Below, one piece after another: positions 11,501-19,300 of a stretch of 24,252 nt of DNA. The stretch comes from Phoronis australis (Eukaryota > Phoronida > Phoronidae), in NCBI GenBank assembly GCA_002633005.1, contig NMRA01000504.1, positions 1-24,252 of the forward strand, given 5' to 3'. A program made the translations under genes and the position numbers. Numbering within the stretch: the first letter of the stretch is position 1; the number at the start of each line of letters is the position of its first letter. Below the pieces are notes generated by a model. The model was not told the origin of the DNA and made no database searches. It was given only the letters and a program-made list of their open reading frames with translations.

Positions 11501-13315
11501 CATCACAGTGATCTCATGCGTTTTAAATGTCTAAGCATATAATTTGAGAACCCGTTCACAAATGACAAGTTGAGAATGTATTCTCAACTTCTTTGATCAG
11601 GACCCGGTCTCCAATCTTTTTACTCGAAATGGAACTCGAAATTAGGTTTGGAATTTGTACTCTACTTTTGGGCGAACTCAAGATAAGTGTCTATTATTCT
11701 ATGCTCAAGTACACAATAACTTACGTAGATAATTTATTGCCCTTAGTTCACAGTTTGTACACCCAATATTAAAGCAATAAGTTCGAGTTTGAACTCGAAA
11801 TTTCGAGTTTTTACTCGAGTTTGTAGCACGAATATAAGGGTCTTCAAGGGCAAACTTGAACTAGAAACTCCTATGCATAAACTATAATGTATTCGAGCGC
11901 AGTCTGATAGCCAAAAATAGTTTCGAGTTCGTTTCGAGTACAAAGATTAGAGACCGGGCCCAGTTGTTTGTGGATGTGCTCGATAAACGTCTCTAAATAT
12001 CTGGAGTTTTCTGTACATGTCTGTAACGTATTCACACCGGTTGTTTTAGAATCCTCCTCTGCTGATGACGTGAATGACCTATCGAAGATCAAAGAATAGA
12101 TGAATATTTTGTGTTCATGTGTGTATGAGTTGTCTTCGTTATCATAATAAGCATTAGTCAGGTAATGCACACAGTGAACGAAATAAGAACGCGTTGTTCA
12201 AAAATTATAAGAGGTCTATGAGTAGACAGAACCCAATGTTGTCTTCAATCTCACATTTCGTACAAGCATTCTATATACACAAAAATTTAGAAATAAGTTT
12301 ATTTACAGTGGCACGACTCCACCTCTTTTCTGGAGACTCACTTTCGATTCCTTCTTCCGTCCAATCATTGCGCCTTGAAACAGGTTTCAATTATAAATTT
12401 ATCAGTTTCTCTCAAAGGCATCATTACAAATCTGACTATTCGACAGAACTGATTTGGATACAGATCTGGCAATAAAAACAGTAGACTTGAGACCCAGTTA
12501 GGCATATTTTTCGCTGGCAGAAGCCAGCACATCATGAACATGGTGGATATTGCATTTGTCATTTCTAGTGTGCGTTTCACTGTGAACTCTTTAGTAGTAA
12601 ATAGTAGCCTAAAGATGAGATATGCGTCTCGAAATATCGTTTTGTAAATTATGTTACCTACTGATGTCTATTAGATTTTTATTGCACTGTTGTGATGTAA
12701 ACACAAGATCCCTATTTAGAGAGTTTGAAAAAACTGAAATTAAACGTGTAAAACCAGAACAAAGTCTAGTCTACAATGAAATATACATACGAAAAAGAGT
12801 ACTGCCAAATAATAGTGATATTTATACCACAATATTTGCGTCAAATGGCAGATACAACCGTTATCTCACTAGTGAGATAACGATTTGGCGGGAAACCGAG
12901 GACGGAGTGGAACCCGGGACCTTGGAATTGCTGGTCGCCGACTTTACCACTACACCATGCAGCGACTGACGTAATCAAGAGTGAAAATAGAATACTTAAA
13001 TGAACACGTGCAATAATCCCATGTTCAACAAACCGCATTGTACATGTACTGTACTAATACGCTACGAAAAATAAGACACAAAATTTCCATAAAAATGATA
13101 TCTTAATTCAGTGAAACGCCCCTCGGGCGATAATTCTCCAAAATCCACTCGGGCTCTCGATAACGGGGGATAACGACTTCGCCATGTAATAATCTATATG
13201 TATATTATGTGTATGTACATGTATACGTGTACACATAGATACATGCATGCATGCATGTACGTATGTACGCGTGTGTGTGTTCGTGTGTGTCTGTGTCTGT
13301 GTCTCTGTCTCTGCC

Positions 13316-13346
<31 letters not shown>

Positions 13347-16300
13347 GTGTGTGTGTGTGTGTGTCTATGTGTCTGTGTGTGTCTATGTGTGTAAGTATGT
13401 AATTATGTATATAACCATTCTTGATAAAAAATAATTTGAATTCCACTATTCACAAACCACATGTATCATTGTGCAAGTTCTCCTGCCTTCCCATGCTCTG
13501 TGTGAGACGTCGGAACAATTGTAGCGAGAATATGAAGATTGGTCTTAAGGAGCTTAGTCCTCGTCATTGATTAAGATCGTTAAGAACAAATTTACCTGCA
13601 AAGATTTCCTATTGCAATTCTCCATCCAGTTTCTCGTTTGGCTCCACTTTGATTGAGAAAGAAACTCAGTAATTTGGAAGCTGTCCCGTTCTTTTTCTTG
13701 TCCTCTTCCAACAGTTTCCCTTCCTTTATTTGATCGTGGGTTTTCGATTGCTTAACCTCACGTGTTCCCCAGGTAACCACATGAAGGTTACACAAAGAAT
13801 AGATGATCAACAAAAGATACATACATGGTATTGTGACAAAGTATATTAGACCGCATGGAAGGTTCCAGAACTCCTGTGGATGGAGGATAGCGGCAGTGAT
13901 GAACGAAGCTGAGACAATGATCAGAAACAATGTGCTAGGCGCACACACATCTCCGTCCTTTGCAATTTGAACGAGGACGCCAACGAGAACAGCCATCATG
14001 ACCAAGCAATATATCCCAGTAAGGATGAACGACGCCTTGAGCTGAAAGCAAAGTGATCAAAAGTTGGCATCGGCACGTATTCAATGGTATTGATTACTTT
14101 ATATTTCGTCGACAGAGCAGCTACTCCACAAAATTACACACAGACATGTAAAGCTTACCTGCCATGCGGGCTTTGCGAAATAGCACAGTATTACGAACAG
14201 GACTATGGGGACAGCGTTCATAAAGAAGGCAAAGCTCAGTCCTAAGTCGGAAACAATTTCCACTGCTCCAACAATCATCATGAAGATGCTCCCAGGACCA
14301 ATGATAGAGAGGAACATGAGAATTGCTGAAACGAAAGCCTTCTGAGTTCACATTTGGTGATGATGTGTATGACAATAACAGCATTCAAATTAAACGGTTA
14401 GCCCTGCTGCTTTTCCATAAGTTACTAAAGGTGTGAGAATGTGTACGCGTTAGTTCGCGACAAAAAAGAGCGATCTTCAATCATTAATACATGTTGATCC
14501 GGACAGAGAGCATCGTGGGGCTATGTTTAACTACTAAGAAACTGAACCAATTAAAACTGAACTGTAAGTTCTAGTAACAATCATGTTCAACGGGTCATTG
14601 TACAGAATATATACATGTACTCAGCGTTATTCAAAATATTGGGAGATCTTCATCTACGTAATTCAGTGCTTTAGTTTTCAAATGCATTGAGGAACAGTTG
14701 CCGGCTCGTACACATCCGGTGACATCACAGATAACATGGTGACGTTCAAAAATGGGACGTAGAAGAACACTTGTCACGTGAATTGACCAGAATTAAAGTC
14801 ACAGGTCCACTGCGGCATGCTTCGTGCAAGTGCGACTACCATCGTACGCAAATAACAGATTGAAAGGGAGGCTCACATTCAACGAATTAATAACATTGAT
14901 TTGAGCAAAATTTCTTGAGGCAGAGGCAGCGCCATCCAATAACGCTGAAGTAATGGTGAAAGGTCACAGTGTAGTAAAGAAATTTAATCTTCAATGAATA
15001 CGCCCGTGTCGTTTTGGGCTATTGAAAAACAATTTCATATACTTTAAAAAATTCCGTTAGACAAGGAGAAGGACTGGTCCGATTTGGTGGCAAAAAACAT
15101 TTCTCAAGCTCTAATTATATGTACACGGTAACGTCGTAGGGAAAATGGCGAGTGTTGTATCAAATGAGCGTGATCTATAACGCAGTTTTAATCCTGTTAC
15201 ACGTCCGCACGTTAGGTGAAATGGCACCGGATATTTGCAGCCGACTACCATGGCATTTGATGAAGGACACGAGTACCGCAGATGAATTCCCCCGCATTAA
15301 CAACGTCGTTATTGAGGATAGTCCGTTTTCAACCTCGTACCTACGATACTTGTATTTGTCGTGATCGTAACTACCCACAAATCCCATTTCGAGGATGCAC
15401 GTAATACAATTATTCGTTTATACGTAAGAGACCAAATTACCGTGATATAATATGTAAAGGAACGAGATGTTCTCGTTTTTCTTGATCGTATTCTTCCAAT
15501 CCTTTAAGAGTTCAAATATGTTGGCCATGGTTGAGGGTGTCCATCGTCTTCTTTGGTTAAAAAACTCGTCAAAACCTTCTGGGCAATAGGTCAATGCATC
15601 TGACGCGGCGTTGTATTCAACTCTATAGCCTTGTTGAAGCAACAGGGTGCAGAGCCAGCGGTCTTCACCTGAAAGATTTATTAAAAATGCAGTGTTCAAC
15701 CAAAGTGGTGGTTCAAACATTGGTAGTGCAAAATCAGTAATTAAACTGTTTAAATTGACGCTATTGTAAAATGAAAGTCCAGGGAGATGAAATCAACTTT
15801 CATGAAGCGTAAATAGAATATGTTCAACCGAACCTTACACGAGGCTTGCAAAACAACGTTCCCTAATGTATGAATTATGTTTATACAAGTAGTGTTTACA
15901 AATACATATTTAATGCATCACTTATTGGCATTTTACAGCACCTTGGTCATACTGTATATAATGTGCTGCTTCAGTTGGCTCTTTTGTGTATCGCTTCATC
16001 ACATTCTCGTCCATCAAAGCAGATCCTCTGAACAAGCTGAAGCATCCGGGGCTGCACAGAACGCACCCAAATACGTGCTCTGTCGCTTTCTGAAACCAGT
16101 GCCCGATCGCGTACTCAAATTTTTGGTACCAGACCATGGGACCTGAAAGTAAAAATTTAATCAATGTATTTTGAAGTGGCATAATATGACGAAATTGAAT
16201 ATCATTTATAGGTAGAAAAACGCACATTTAAGCCGTGTGGGATACCGCTCTGTTTGTAGAGCTTACCTGAACCAATGGGATGAATTCTTCCACATGCCGC

Positions 16301-19300
16301 TGCGACTTTGTCATTCTTCTTCATTAAGTCGACAAGGAGTTGAACCGCACTCGGTTGAAAGTCCACATCTCCATCCAAGGCCAGCAAAAATGTGCTGTCT
16401 GCTCGGATCTGTTTTCGCATCAAGTCCATATCCTTCCGCGCTATCAGACGATATCCGAGGAAGTAGTACATATACATAACCTGAACAAAAATATAACAGC
16501 ATAGTTAAGCGCTAACGTGACGACCATGCTTTGTATCTGAGGAACACGAAATCACACTCAAACCCTGGACTAGCACATTTAATTTTTTGCTTAGTATTTT
16601 CGTTACTCACGAAGCATATACTCTTCAGACTTGGTGAGAATTTTTATGCATTAACTTGTAAACGTAAAATGATTCGAAGAAATTTGTTTCTAAGAAGGTC
16701 TGAACAGAAAGAAGTACATGTACGGAAACGTTTTCCAACATGAATTGTCAGAAATATTTCTTTCAAAATGAGTCGAGTCTTCACTGCATAGCAAACAAAT
16801 TTTCACGCTCGTGAATTGAACTAAACAAGATGGTCGTCATTAAAACCAAAATGAATCATTCCCGTATCCCGTAAATTGACCTCTTCAACATCGAATCTGT
16901 TTCCTTTTTATTTGACTATCAACATTACACCTACCTGACTCCATCTCTTTCTATGGCGAATAACTATCTTGTCCTTCAGGTGAGCTGTCAATGTGTTTCC
17001 TCCTGGTAGCTTCCACTCAAGGCGGCCTCCGTATGGTGTCTTGGTTTTAGTTGGCGGGTCCAAGTGAAGACGCACCTTATGCACCGCTCTGGTGGCAAGT
17101 TAGCAAGAAATGTTTGGCGAAACACTGTCATTTACTTACGTTCCCAAGTGATTAACCAAGGTGACCAAATATTTATCAGATGGATGTACATGTAATGTAA
17201 GAAATATTCTAATAAGTAGATCTTACGAATGACTTTTGATGAAACACATTCTGTCTCAATTTCAAATTCGTACGGATATCTCTAAGACATATAACTGTTC
17301 ATGTGCCCCAAATTCGGGCTTTTGCTTCATCAGTTTACCGTCTCCAAAGCCTTACATTACACTTACTGGGCTGCTGTGTCGATGACTCTCACAAGGGTCT
17401 TTACGAACTGATTGACCTCGCCGGGCTCCTCCCCTTCAGGGTGGGGTTCGAAGGCGTCATCAAAGAAAATATGCCCTAAGTGACAGACAGGCGATCAAAA
17501 TAATACACATTGCTACGTTGTCAAGGACTGTAGTTTCGTCGACCATTTATCCATAAATTTATGATAATATTTTATTCTTTTTGAACGATGTTCAATTTTT
17601 CGCGATGTGCCACTTCATACAACACACATAAGCTCTCTGTGAGTTTTTTAATTCTTGAGTAATTTACGAAAATCGCTTACCATTCGATAAACAAGAGAAG
17701 TCAGTGAAAACGGAGTCATAAAAATTATTATAAATATTTCGTATTCCGTGCAATGTTCTTAGGCATGCTCCACACAAAAACTGGCCTAAGCACAAGTTAG
17801 GTAAATTTTAAAGGAGAGAGCAACATATTTTCATCTCATTTTCAGCAAAAGTATGTTTTTTGATTATCCGCGACATATTTTTTTCATTTAATTACGGACG
17901 ATAATGAGTACATCCCGGTACGCAGCAACCGTGCGGCATGTTGACCGACTCATAAACAAACGTAAACGACGTCCATTAAATTAGGGGAAGCTGTTGTTAA
18001 CTAAAATATGTGACTGGGATAATCAACCAGTGAAAAAGTTGCTTTAATGGCGTGCTTGGTGATATTAATAATAACCTTCAAACTCATAGTAGTCGGGGTC
18101 CACAATCTCAAACTGGTCTTGCGCAAGTCGGCGAGCAGACTGGTCCACGTCCATACTGAAAAGGCAGGGTCATTGCATTTTAGGTTATTAAAATACGAGC
18201 GTGCTATATCTTTTCTTTCGTGGTTTATTTTCTCCTCTACGTTTTCAGTTCTATGATTTATTCATCCACGCTTTCGAGATTATATTAATCACACATCTAA
18301 ATTTTTATTTATTTATTATTGTGATATTTAAAATGAGGGTGGCCTCTTCAGTGATAGCACTGTTTTCCAAGAGGGCCCTCAACAAGAAAAACAGTAATAT
18401 AATACAATGAAGTAATAAAACAACAATGAAATATACGTAACAAAGATACAATTAAAATAGGTTGAGAATTAAGACAATAACTAAATGACAAATAATGGTA
18501 AAAATTTAACTAAGACAGATGAAATAAATTAAGAGATGATTCTAGACAGTGAGAGTATTTACGACAATGAAAAAAATGACATGATTAAGACAGGCAGGGT
18601 ATAAAAGGTCAAGTAAATTACAGACACTTTTTAATATTTACTTTAAAGGTAGTAATTGAATATCCGAGAACTTTCTTCCATGTTCGTTTTGTGCAGTTCT
18701 ACAGAAACTTTGCATTTTTTTCTAAGTTCTTATTACCAAAGTAACTTACTTCATTATAGATGACAACATCTGAATCATTTCGTTTTCCGTCTCGTGCCAC
18801 ATGGTGGCGCAAACGTAGATCAAAGGTATGCTCTCCTTTTGATACAACGATGAAAGGTACATGGACTTCCTGCTTAGTGCTTGACTACCGGGTTCGCTTG
18901 AGGCGTTTGCTATGTTGTGAAAAACCTGTGAACTCAAAACATAACAAGTGACAATGGTGTTCAGCTTCCTGTAATGTGTTCGACCATAAATCTATTGAAT
19001 AACCTACAGTGTACGGCAGGCTTATACAAGAGAACAGTGTTAAACTCCGCATGGCCACAGTCAACCATGTTGTCTCGTAATAGCGTCATCTTATTGGTTA
19101 GAGTGAATGCTTGAACTTTGCCTATGTGTCTTGTGCAATGAGACTTTAGCTGGCATATCGATAAGTCAGGCCCCTATAGCAAAAATGTTTGTCTAAACAA
19201 GTAGCTCAATATCTAGCGTTTAGGCAAGGAACCAGCCGGAACCTACACTTTATCATTTTTGTATCGCAAGAGAAGAAATCAATGCAAGAGCAGGTGCTAT

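Larger units (their letters stand above)
11166..13595 (-). other. Chitin synthase intron 11, repeat-laden
   Basis: At 2430 bases this is the longest intron of the secure model. In plus-strand order it holds an ACAT-type microsatellite, a short hairpin, an intact foldback element, an antisense tRNA-like repeat and a TG-rich microsatellite. It separates the membrane and motif exon 11 from the linker exon 12. Confidence 0.88.

Noticed and set aside
12904-12960. A functional tRNA gene on the minus strand
   Set aside because: The A and B boxes are well spaced, but no acceptor stem can be paired and the same unit recurs in diverged copies, so it is the tRNA-like part of a dispersed repeat.
11138-13446. 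Low-complexity open frames rich in His, Tyr, Thr or Val-Cys
   Set aside because: They are translations of the ACAT and TG microsatellites.
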